Assembly (NCBI RefSeq): GCF_003390935.1
Contig: NZ_QNQZ01000001.1
Coordinates: forward strand, 434,001 to 498,000
Reading direction: 5' to 3'
DNA length: 64,000 nucleotides
Origin: Lewinella sp. IMCC34191
GTDB lineage: Bacteria > Bacteroidota > Bacteroidia > Chitinophagales > Saprospiraceae
The translations under genes and the position numbers were made by a program. Shown one piece after another: positions 53,432-62,181 of this stretch (the stretch's first letter is position 1; each line of letters begins with the position of its first letter). The notes under the pieces are model-generated. The model saw only the letters and a list, made by a program, of their open reading frames with translations, searched no databases and was not told the origin of the DNA.

Positions 53432-53461
53432 GGTGTCGACTTTAACGGTAGGCATGGATGA

Positions 53462-56400
53462 TCAAAACTTGGCGCTTAGTCCGGCGAAAAATCCGCGGGG
53501 CAGGGGATAGAGGTCGTTGACGGGGTCAATACCGGACCAGTTGGTGAGGTAGATATTATTCTGGCCACCCACGTAAATGCGGAAGTTGCTGATGAATTCG
53601 GTGTTGCCCGTGATGCTGGCGGGCAGGCTGTAGCCGAGTTGCCAGGTGTTCAGCCTGAAGAAAGCGGCGCTCTCCACGAAGCGGTCGGATAAGCGGTTGT
53701 TTCCCGCCGGATCGCCAATTATCGCCCGTGGTACGTTCGTATTGGTATTGCTTGGAGTCCACCGGTCCAGGACCAGGGTGGAGCGGGGGTTGATGGCCGA
53801 AGTTGTACCGTAAGTCCGGTAGAATTCGTTGATCCGGTCTACATTACCCTCCCCGTAGAAGCTCATGTTCAGGTCGAAGTTCTTCAGCTTCGCGTTTAGG
53901 TTGAGTCCGTACGTGTAGCCCGGGATCGTGTTACCGATTTCGGTCTGGTCGTAGCTGTTGATTTGGCCGTCGGGATCCGTGCTGTAATATTCATTCGGGT
54001 TTTCCGGGTCGGGATTCCCCCCGATGTCCAGGAAGTACAGGTCGCCGGGCCCCACGAAGGAAGCGTCACCGACGTTGTTGTCCGGGAGATTGGTGTAGAA
54101 ATCGGTCACTTCCTGGTCGCTCTGGAACATACCGCCCAGCTTATATCCCCAGATGTGGCCGATGCTGCGGCCCTCTTCAACCCGACCGTAGCCCCCCGTG
54201 GAAAGGGGTTGCCCGTCGTACAGTTCGAGTACCTTATTTTGGACGAAGGATACGTTTCCACTAACCCCCAGCTCGAGTTGTCCCACACGCTGGGTGTATC
54301 CCAGTTGAAGGTCCAATCCCCGATTCTGGACCGATCCGATATTGTAAGCCGGGCTGCTGACTCCCACGGTCGGTGGGAGGTTAACAAACTGCAGGATGTC
54401 TTCGGTGGTCCGGTCGTATAACTCGACGGTGGCGTTCACGCGGTTTTCAAAGAGGGCCGCGTCGAAGCCGATGTAGCTGGTGGTTACCGTTTCCCAGGTG
54501 AGGTCACGATTCGGAAGGTCGTTGATCGTTACGGCATCCTTATAATTGCCCGTCGGGTCACCATTGCCCGAGCCGAAGGCGTAGGATCCGGTGCCGGCCA
54601 CCCGGGACAGATAGGCGTAGTTGCCAACGACGGCCTCGTCATTGCCCGCCTGTCCCCATCCGCCCCGGATTTTCAGGTCGGAGAGCCATTCGAGGCCCTG
54701 CATGAACGGTTCGCTACTGATTCGCCAGGCACCCGAAACGGCGTAGAAGTTGCCCCAGCGATTCTCGTCCGGGAAACCCGAACTCGCATCGCGCCGGAAG
54801 GAGAGATCCAGATAATATTTGTAGGCGTAGTTATAGCCCGCCCGGGCGACGTAGCCGTACCAAAATTTCTGCTGCTGGCCGGAGAATCCGGATACCCGTT
54901 CCCGGTTGTCCGGAATGGACACGCGGCGGAAATCGTTGGTAGTCAGGAAATCCGTCCCGATGTCAAGGAAGGGGTTCTTATAGAACTGGTCCTGTATGCC
55001 GGCCAGTAAGTTAACCGTGTGTTTTCCAAAGGTACGGTCGTACGTACCCGTAAGATCGATCTGGAAATTGATGAAGCGGTTGTCGCGGTAGTTCAAACTA
55101 CCCAGCGAACCGCCCCCGCCGAGGGTAGCCGGGTTCTCCGCGTTGATCGTGAAGGGGAAAGCCTCGGTACTCCGGAATTGTTGTCGGGACTGATAGACGT
55201 AATCGACGTTCAGGCTTCCGCGAATACTCAGGCCCGTTAGGGGGATCACTTCCACGTACCCCGATCCGGCGTTGCGCTGGAGTTCGTAGCGGCTGTCGTT
55301 AATGGCTTCTACCGCGAATACGTTCGTTCGCGTCAGTAGGCCGTACTGGCGCACCTGATTCCACTCGCTTCCACCGTAGTAGTTGTCAAATGGAAGCGCG
55401 TACCCGAACCGATTAGCGGGATCGGAGATGGGCTGCCAGGGAGCGGTATTCGCGGCAGTAAATAGATCTGAGCCGCTACTCTCCGCGAACGTCCGCTGAA
55501 AGACTCCCCGGTACGTCATCCCCACCCGCAAGAAGTCGGATATAGAGGTGTTCAGGTTTGTCGTCAGGTTATACCGCCGTAGGTCACTGCCGAAAATGTT
55601 GCTTTCCTGGTCGAAGAAGGCCAGCGATACGTAATAATCGGCCGACTCCGATGCACCGGATACCTTCAGATTGTAGTTCTGCGTCAGGGCGTTATCCACC
55701 GTGACGGCATCCTGCCAGTCATAAAAGGTGGCGTTGTCTCCGATATAGTAGGCGCTTTGGGGATCCAGTTGCGGGTTGAAGTTATTGAGGCGGGCTCCTT
55801 CGTTTTCCTCGGTCCGTCCGTAAAGTTCATCCTCGATGGACACATCGGGATTTGCGGAGTTGGTGTACAATTCCCGTACGTAATTCAGGTAGTCGGTGGG
55901 ACCGAGTAGATCGTGCTGGGGAATATTGGAGATCGTATTCTGTACGTTCAGTTCGACGACGGGTCTGCCACGTTTTCCGGTTTTAGTAGTAATCAGAATG
56001 ACCCCATTCGCCCCCCGGCTACCGTAAATGGCCGCCGCGGAAGCATCCTTGAGGACGGATATGCTGGCGATGTCGTTCGGGTTCACCAACGTCCATAGAT
56101 TGAGGTTGCCGATGAGGTCCTGGTTGCCGGCACTCGGCGGGTTGATGATCTGCCCGTCGATGACGTAGAGGGGTTGCGCGTCGCCGTTGAAGGTGCCGAT
56201 GCCGCGGACGAAAATGGAGGGTGGGTCAGATGGGTTTCCGCTGGAATTGATCACGCGAACACCCGTGGTGTTTCCCTGGAGGGCATATTCGGCCGAAGCG
56301 AAGGGAACGCGCTCGATCTCCTGCGCGGCTACCGTAGAGATGGATCCCGTCAGATCCCTTCGGCGGCGCTCCTCGCCATAGCCGATGACGACTACTTCGT

Positions 56401-56716
56401 CCAGTTGGCTGGCTGCGGAGGCCATCTGCAGGTCGATGACCGACTGATTGTTCACGGGTATTTCCTGTGAGGCGTAGCCGGTGTAACTGAATCTGAGCGC
56501 GGCATCCGGATCGCCTACGGTCAATTCGTACCGTCCATTCAAATCCGTAACCGTACCCTGGGTGGTGCCGGCCTCCATGACCGTTACCCCGATAAGGGGA
56601 GTCTGGTCGGTATCGTCGACTACGGTACCCGATACGGTTATCTGGGCCGAAGCGAGCAGTGAAAGAAGCGCAATGCCTGCCGTCCCGAGAAGGCGATAAG
56701 CTGTGTATTTAAGCAT
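53462..56716 (-). CDS. SusC/RagA-family TonB-dependent transporter of the PUL
   Basis: 1084 residues. Signal peptide (about 1-24), carboxypeptidase-like regulatory domain (about 26-100: GTVTDLNGRYELTV), plug (about 115-235: FVRGIGTFNGDAQPLYVIDGQII, SRGANGVILITTKTG) and a long barrel ending FFAGLSAKF. Pairs with the downstream SusD for glycan import. Only distantly similar to the first SusC (24609-27629), so a different substrate is expected. The 125 bases before it contain no consensus promoter. Confidence 0.96.
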   Translation of the reverse strand: MLKYTAYRLLGTAGIALLSLLASAQITVSGTVVDDTDQTPLIGVTVMEAGTTQGTVTDLNGRYELTVGDPDAALRFSYTGYASQEIPVNNQSVIDLQMASAASQLDEVVVIGYGEERRRRDLTGSISTVAAQEIERVPFASAEYALQGNTTGVRVINSSGNPSDPPSIFVRGIGTFNGDAQPLYVIDGQIINPPSAGNQDLIGNLNLWTLVNPNDIASISVLKDASAAAIYGSRGANGVILITTKTGKRGRPVVELNVQNTISNIPQHDLLGPTDYLNYVRELYTNSANPDVSIEDELYGRTEENEGARLNNFNPQLDPQSAYYIGDNATFYDWQDAVTVDNALTQNYNLKVSGASESADYYVSLAFFDQESNIFGSDLRRYNLTTNLNTSISDFLRVGMTYRGVFQRTFAESSGSDLFTAANTAPWQPISDPANRFGYALPFDNYYGGSEWNQVRQYGLLTRTNVFAVEAINDSRYELQRNAGSGYVEVIPLTGLSIRGSLNVDYVYQSRQQFRSTEAFPFTINAENPATLGGGGSLGSLNYRDNRFINFQIDLTGTYDRTFGKHTVNLLAGIQDQFYKNPFLDIGTDFLTTNDFRRVSIPDNRERVSGFSGQQQKFWYGYVARAGYNYAYKYYLDLSFRRDASSGFPDENRWGNFYAVSGAWRISSEPFMQGLEWLSDLKIRGGWGQAGNDEAVVGNYAYLSRVAGTGSYAFGSGNGDPTGNYKDAVTINDLPNRDLTWETVTTSYIGFDAALFENRVNATVELYDRTTEDILQFVNLPPTVGVSSPAYNIGSVQNRGLDLQLGYTQRVGQLELGVSGNVSFVQNKVLELYDGQPLSTGGYGRVEEGRSIGHIWGYKLGGMFQSDQEVTDFYTNLPDNNVGDASFVGPGDLYFLDIGGNPDPENPNEYYSTDPDGQINSYDQTEIGNTIPGYTYGLNLNAKLKNFDLNMSFYGEGNVDRINEFYRTYGTTSAINPRSTLVLDRWTPSNTNTNVPRAIIGDPAGNNRLSDRFVESAAFFRLNTWQLGYSLPASITGNTEFISNFRIYVGGQNNIYLTNWSGIDPVNDLYPLPRGFFAGLSAKF

Positions 56717-56841
56717 GATCGAAAGGTTTCAATACAAGTGAATGATGCGGTCGACGCGTAAAGCCATCCGCTTCTAATGTCCGGCGGGGTGGGGCGCTAG
56801 CTGTTACGTACTATGCTGTCCCCCCGGTAGGAAAAGATGAA

Positions 56842-57858
56842 TTAGAGAGATTTTCTACGGTAAAGGTTCCCTGAGCTGACCACACTACGGGAGGTGGAGA
56901 CATCATCCCCTTTAAGGTAGCGGGCAATGACCGCGGCACGATCAATGGTCAAACTGCTTATACCCCCACCAACCGTTTCCAGCGCCGGATCGTCACCTAT
57001 ATAGAGCACCGCGACGTCCTGGCCGCACACCAATCCGTTTCGCCCGAGACCGTCCAGCAACTGCGCCAGTTGCCACGCACCGGTGAGGATGTACGCGCGG
57101 CCTTTTTCGGGGGCAAGCTGTCCTGCCGGGGGGATGATCTTCCCCCGTTTTCCGTTTTCAATACAGAAGCGCTGAAATCCGGGCAGTAGCCATTTAGGCA
57201 GTTCGTCGGACTTGGAGAAGCACAGTTCCAGATGGCTATAGTCGCGAAGGGCAGGCATACACTCCATTAATGCATTGTAGAGCATGCCCTCCCATACCAG
57301 ATTACATCCCCGTTGCTGAAGAACGACCTTCGGGTGACCATCCAGGAAGACGAACGTTCGGCCGACCTGACAGATAGATAGTGCTTGCTCCGGGTTACCG
57401 GTAAAACTACCGCAGATGATTACCCGCTCGTAGTACCTGGCGTGTCGTTCCACTAAACGTTGTAGCGAATCGCAACATCCCTGATGGTAGCGGTAATCCA
57501 TTGCCGACGTAGCTGAGTGCACCGAAATGATTGCCTCCTGCCAGGTCAGGCTTTCCCGGCCGGGTCGTTGGAGCAAGGCCAGGGTTCCGGTCCTCGTCTC
57601 AGCTTTGCTTAGCGGGCTGACAAAATAACCCTTCCCGCGAACGCCATGGACCAGGTTGTTTCGCTTCAGCTCCAGGTATGCTTTCCTGACCGTATCGCGG
57701 GACAGGTCGTAGCGGGCACTTAGCCGATTGATTGAAGGTAGGTGGGCGTGTCCGGTAAGTTGATGGTTGGTGATTTGCTTTTTAAAGTATTCCGCTAACT
57801 GGATGTATTTCGGTTGCGGAGAATGCTCGAGAATACGTAATTGTAAGGCTTGTTGCAT
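56842..57858 (-). CDS. GntR-family regulator with periplasmic-binding-protein-like effector domain
   Basis: 338 residues from the ATG at 57858. GntR winged helix (about 15-85: QLAEYFKKQI, SINRLSARYDLSRDTVRKAYLELKRNNLVHG) followed by a LacI-like effector domain. The upstream ATG at 57882 would lie before the transcription start predicted from the TATGTTTG box at 57880-57887, so the later start is preferred. Located between the hybrid regulator and SusC, it probably controls the PUL in response to an intracellular sugar. The palindrome TGTGCACA (57929-57936) in its upstream region may be an operator. Confidence 0.87.
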   Translation of the reverse strand: MQQALQLRILEHSPQPKYIQLAEYFKKQITNHQLTGHAHLPSINRLSARYDLSRDTVRKAYLELKRNNLVHGVRGKGYFVSPLSKAETRTGTLALLQRPGRESLTWQEAIISVHSATSAMDYRYHQGCCDSLQRLVERHARYYERVIICGSFTGNPEQALSICQVGRTFVFLDGHPKVVLQQRGCNLVWEGMLYNALMECMPALRDYSHLELCFSKSDELPKWLLPGFQRFCIENGKRGKIIPPAGQLAPEKGRAYILTGAWQLAQLLDGLGRNGLVCGQDVAVLYIGDDPALETVGGGISSLTIDRAAVIARYLKGDDVSTSRSVVSSGNLYRRKSL

Positions 57859-57879
57859 GATCGAAAAACTGGTGTTCCC

Positions 57880-57887
57880 CAAACATA
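57880..57887 (-). promoter_or_regulatory. Candidate -7 promoter box of the GntR gene
   Basis: On the minus strand TATGTTTG matches the Bacteroidota -7 consensus TAnnTTTG. No clear TTTG is found at -33, so the promoter may need activation. A tandem CTATTGT pair (57914-57920, 57923-57929) and the palindrome TGTGCACA (57929-57936) lie 27-49 bases upstream. Confidence 0.4.
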
Positions 57888-58004
57888 CATGGGCCTTTTT
57901 CGCGGAGTGTACCCTATTGTTCCTATTGTGTGCACATATGTTGCTGTACGGCCAATTATTTGTTAATCAGCTATTTATAAAGGATGGCAAGGCAAGTGAA
58001 GACC

Positions 58005-61000
58005 TTATGGTGCCTCACTCTTTTCCACCTGATCACTATCCTTCACCTCCGTAGGGCGGCAACCGAATTTGGTCTTGAACGACCGGTAGAAATAGGACCG
58101 ACTATTGAAGCCGGTCATTTGGATAACTTCTCCGATTCGGTAGTCGCGGGATTGAAGCAATTCGAAAGCCCGGCGAAGACGGTAGTCCCGTATGTATTCC
58201 GTGACCGACATGCCCAATAGGGCTTTCATCTTTCGGAATAGCTGAGTCCGACTTACACCGAGGGATCGCCCCAGCTCGCTCAGATCGATGTCGGCCTCCA
58301 AGTGATCGGAGACGAAGTCCGTCAGTTGGCGGAGAAAGTCCTCATCCGATTGATTGAGCCCTTCGGGCAGGTGATCCGATGAAAAATTCTGGAGGAAGCG
58401 CTTTTTCATCCGGTCCCGCCGTTCAAACTGCTTGCCCACCAGCAAGGCAAACTCCTTGCGGTCAAAGGGCTTATGCAGGTATAGATCGGCGCCGCTGGTC
58501 AGTCCCTCGATTTTCTGCTCCCGGGTCGTCATCGCGGTCAGCATGATGATGGGGATGTGGCTGGTGCGGGCGTCAGCGCGAATATCCCGGCACAGCTCAA
58601 TGCCATCCTTGGTCGGCATCAGGCGATCGGTAATGATCAGGTCGGGCACGATTTTTAGGGCTTCGGACAGCCCCTCGTCGCCGTTTCCAGCTTCGAACAC
58701 GGTGTAATCCGCACGCAACTGCCGGCAGAGGAGAGCCCGTGCCTGGGCGTTGTCTTCCACAACCAGAATTTGTAGGTCGGAGGCGGGTGGTGCCGCGCTG
58801 CCGGACATATCCCGCGAGGGGCTGTCTTCCAACACCGTATTCGCCCCGGCACGCTGGGGCAGGTAGTACGCAGCCTCGCGCGGCGGCTGTATGTCTTCGG
58901 AACTATAGACGCTGGGGTTAAGCGGAAAGTCGACCGTAAAGACCGTTCCATCGCCCGGCTCGGAGGTGACGCGGATCCGGCCCTGATGTCGTTTCACCAG
59001 TTTCTTTACCAGGGCAAGGCCGATGCCCGTACCGTTGAATTGGCCGTTCGCTTGCTTCACCTGGTGAAAGCGGTCGAAGATCCGGGGAATCTCCGCTTCG
59101 GGTATACCCAGACCGGTGTCGCTGACGGCCAGCTGCATATGGTCGTCCAGCACAATTATGCGGACCGTCACGACGCCGCCGGCCGGGGTAAATTTCAACG
59201 CGTTTGATAACAGATTGGAGAGAACCTTGTAAACGACATCCCGATCGTACCAGACGGATTCGGGAAGGTCATCCGCGTAATTCATTTCGAGCTTAACCCG
59301 GGATTTTTCGGCCAGGATATGGAAGGAATGAACGATGTTCTTTGCCTCTTCCCGAAGGTTGCCCGGGGTGATGTACAGCGGATACTGTCCGCTTTCCAGC
59401 CGGGCGGTGTCCATCAATTGATCCACCAAACGCAGCATCTCGGCGGAATTCAAGCGCATATGGTCCAGCACGGTCGGTAGAACCGTCGCCGGGTCATCGG
59501 CCGAGACCAACTCTTCCAGGTAGCCGACCAGAAGCGTGAGGAGGGTCCGGAACTCGTGGCTGAGGTTAGTGAACAGGCTTGACTGGGCGATATTCAATTG
59601 CGTGAGCTGTCTGGCTTTGCTCTGAATTACCGAAGCCTGGTGGCGTAAGTCAGCATTCGCGGTCGAAAGGCGCTCGGCTTGTTTGGCCACCTGCTGCGTC
59701 TTTCTCGCTACCTCCGCTTCCAGGAATCGATTGTGCCGCCGAATCTGCCGCACCCGAAACCGGTAACCCGCTATGAGCGCGAGAATCCCCAGGGCAAGTA
59801 GCGCCAGCCGGAAGTAGATCGTTTCCCAGAATGGTGGGACGATGTAAAGGTGATAGGCCACCGGCTCACTCCAAACCCCGTCGTGACTGGCCACTTTGAT
59901 CCGAAAGGCGAGGTCCTCTCCGCGCGGAAGGCTACTGTAAATGGTGCTTCGATTGCTTCCTACGTAGTTCCAGTTGTCATCCGCTCCTTCGAGGATGAAG
60001 GCATAGCGATTCTCCGTCGGTTGGGTATACCCCAGGGCTAGCAGGTCGAACTGTAGGGGTAAGGATTTATAGGATAGGCGAATAGGCTCGGAAGCATCAG
60101 GATCCGGCCACAGAATTTTATTGGGATAGCCCAACATCGGTGAGTGGGGAGTGATTCGTTCCAGTACGGGGATCGGTGGGAAGGGGTCGGTCTTCGCTAC
60201 GGAATCCGGGTGGAAATAATCTATTCCGTTGATCCCGCCGAAATAGAGGAAGCCGTCCGGAGAACGATAGGCGGCTTCCGGGAGATGGATCGTGTTGATC
60301 AGCCCGTCATTGGTGTCGAAGTTCTGAAACGATTCCGTCGCATAGTCGAAGTAACTGATTCCCTCGTTTGTGCCCAGCCAGATTCCGTCAACGGTTTCTA
60401 TAATCGACGAAACTTTGGCATTGGCAATGCCGGAACGCTCGGTGTATTCGATGAAGGTATCCGTAGCGAACGAATACCGATAGAGTGCTTCGACGGACCC
60501 AATCCATACGTTCCCACGGCGGTCGATGGTAAAGTGACGGTGTTGCTCGTCCCTTCGGATTTCAGGTGTCACCCGGGCTACGCGCTCAAAGCGGTCCACT
60601 GCTTCCTCGTAGCGGTAAAGATATTCACTGGCGAGTACCCAAAGCTTGCCGTCCCTTTCAGTGATGTCGATTGGCGTGTCGGAGCCGAAGTTGTTATAGG
60701 GCGGCTCGAGTGGGAATGTGCCGGTCCAACGCCCAATTCCGCTGACCTTATCGACGTACCACTCCCTGCCGCGGCTGTCCCGGAAGATCGTTTTGATGTC
60801 TTTCCCCGCCGCATACCGCCTTGCCCTATGCGTGCGCAGATCGTACCGGTACAATTCATCGATACCGTTGATCCAGGCTACCTCATCCTCGAGGTACGGG
60901 AACCGCGAGAATACGGTGTGGTTAAATGCATCCGCGGGGCTCTGTTTGCCCTGCCAGCTACCCGGAGGGCCGGATAGTTCAAGGATACCGGTGTACTGCG

Positions 61001-62111
61001 TGGCGATAGCCAGGTTTCCAAGGCTATCCCCCTTTATTCCCACCACTTCCGGACTGGGCAACAGGTCGTTATCGTCCTTCCCCTGGGGCGAGATCCGGTG
61101 AAAACGTTGCTCGTACGGATCCTGCTTGACCAGACCCTGACGCGCTCCCCAGACCGTACCTTTTTTGTCCTCCAGGTAGATATGAATGTCACCGCTTATT
61201 CGCTCTCCCCGGTAATAGACCGGTACTTTCCGCAGGCTACTATCGGCAGCTACCCACTCATGTACGCCGCCGAAGAATGAGCGTACCACTAGTTTATCTC
61301 CTATTTTACTGATCCCCGCAAATTGTCCGTCCCGTAACTTCCGAATCGTCCCCAGGCGGGTATCGGCCAGGTAGGCCCCTTTCCTGGCTGCGACGAGCAG
61401 CATGCCCGGGCCCACCTCCGTCAGGCCCTTTACTTCGCTGAGGTCGTTCTTAGTGAAGTAGTGTTTCCACTTTCCGTGGCGGTAGTGGCTGATCCCCTGC
61501 TCGCCGTATCCGATCCAGATGCCCCCGCCGGTCGCGGGTTGCAGTGCCGTAACGGATGATTCTCGTAAGCCGCGTGCATTGACGAGCAATGGAATAAACG
61601 TATTGCTTCCCGGGCGGCGGTAGCTCAACCCGTTGTACGCGGCTACCCAAAAGTTTCCATCCGCGTCTTCCGTCATATCGGTTACCAGGGTGCCGGGTGC
61701 ACCATTCCGTTCGTATCCCTCCAGGTAATTCTCAAAACAATCGCATGACGGCAGGTACCGATTCAGTCCGTGGTAGGTCCCGACCCAGAGTGTGCCCGCT
61801 GCGTCTTCGTAAAGGGTGCTGACGTAATTGTCCGATATGCCGGTGCTGTCGTCGGCGCGGTAGCGGTAAGCCTGGAAGCGGTAGCCATCATAGCGATTCA
61901 GCCCGTCGATGGTGGCGATCCATAACAGCCCCCGCTTGTCCTGGATAAGATCGCGGGTGGCATTCTCCGATAGTCGATTTTCCGAATGGGCGGGGTGCAG
62001 ATGAAAAGTTAATTGCGCGGGGATCTCTCCGGTCCATAGGATAACGACGGCCAGCACGGCGACGGCCGGGCCGAAAATGCGCTTCAATAGTTCAATGGGC
62101 AATGCCGACAT
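58005..62111 (-). CDS. Hybrid two-component regulator (propeller sensor, kinase, receiver, AraC DNA-binding)
   Basis: 1368 residues. Signal or membrane anchor (about 1-33); two seven-bladed regulator-propeller sets (about 35-690: repeated DGLNRYDGY, GLLWIATI); Y_Y_Y domain (about 690-775); membrane helix (about 780-797); coiled coil; kinase core with H852 in SHEFRTLL, N box LSNLLSNALKF, G boxes DTGLGIPE and GTGIGLAL; receiver with D1162 in ITDRLMP; AraC-type HTH (about 1265-1360). The residue after FRT is Leu857 where Pro is nearly invariant. Periplasmic glycan fragments are expected to trigger PUL transcription. Lies between GH78 and GntR genes, all on the minus strand. Confidence 0.95.
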   Translation of the reverse strand: MSALPIELLKRIFGPAVAVLAVVILWTGEIPAQLTFHLHPAHSENRLSENATRDLIQDKRGLLWIATIDGLNRYDGYRFQAYRYRADDSTGISDNYVSTLYEDAAGTLWVGTYHGLNRYLPSCDCFENYLEGYERNGAPGTLVTDMTEDADGNFWVAAYNGLSYRRPGSNTFIPLLVNARGLRESSVTALQPATGGGIWIGYGEQGISHYRHGKWKHYFTKNDLSEVKGLTEVGPGMLLVAARKGAYLADTRLGTIRKLRDGQFAGISKIGDKLVVRSFFGGVHEWVAADSSLRKVPVYYRGERISGDIHIYLEDKKGTVWGARQGLVKQDPYEQRFHRISPQGKDDNDLLPSPEVVGIKGDSLGNLAIATQYTGILELSGPPGSWQGKQSPADAFNHTVFSRFPYLEDEVAWINGIDELYRYDLRTHRARRYAAGKDIKTIFRDSRGREWYVDKVSGIGRWTGTFPLEPPYNNFGSDTPIDITERDGKLWVLASEYLYRYEEAVDRFERVARVTPEIRRDEQHRHFTIDRRGNVWIGSVEALYRYSFATDTFIEYTERSGIANAKVSSIIETVDGIWLGTNEGISYFDYATESFQNFDTNDGLINTIHLPEAAYRSPDGFLYFGGINGIDYFHPDSVAKTDPFPPIPVLERITPHSPMLGYPNKILWPDPDASEPIRLSYKSLPLQFDLLALGYTQPTENRYAFILEGADDNWNYVGSNRSTIYSSLPRGEDLAFRIKVASHDGVWSEPVAYHLYIVPPFWETIYFRLALLALGILALIAGYRFRVRQIRRHNRFLEAEVARKTQQVAKQAERLSTANADLRHQASVIQSKARQLTQLNIAQSSLFTNLSHEFRTLLTLLVGYLEELVSADDPATVLPTVLDHMRLNSAEMLRLVDQLMDTARLESGQYPLYITPGNLREEAKNIVHSFHILAEKSRVKLEMNYADDLPESVWYDRDVVYKVLSNLLSNALKFTPAGGVVTVRIIVLDDHMQLAVSDTGLGIPEAEIPRIFDRFHQVKQANGQFNGTGIGLALVKKLVKRHQGRIRVTSEPGDGTVFTVDFPLNPSVYSSEDIQPPREAAYYLPQRAGANTVLEDSPSRDMSGSAAPPASDLQILVVEDNAQARALLCRQLRADYTVFEAGNGDEGLSEALKIVPDLIITDRLMPTKDGIELCRDIRADARTSHIPIIMLTAMTTREQKIEGLTSGADLYLHKPFDRKEFALLVGKQFERRDRMKKRFLQNFSSDHLPEGLNQSDEDFLRQLTDFVSDHLEADIDLSELGRSLGVSRTQLFRKMKALLGMSVTEYIRDYRLRRAFELLQSRDYRIGEVIQMTGFNSRSYFYRSFKTKFGCRPTEVKDSDQVEKSEAP

Positions 62112-62181
62112 GATCGATAAAAATGCGATCGGTATTCAACCGAGCGTGGTAAAATAAGGATTGTACGGCATCCTGCCCCCA

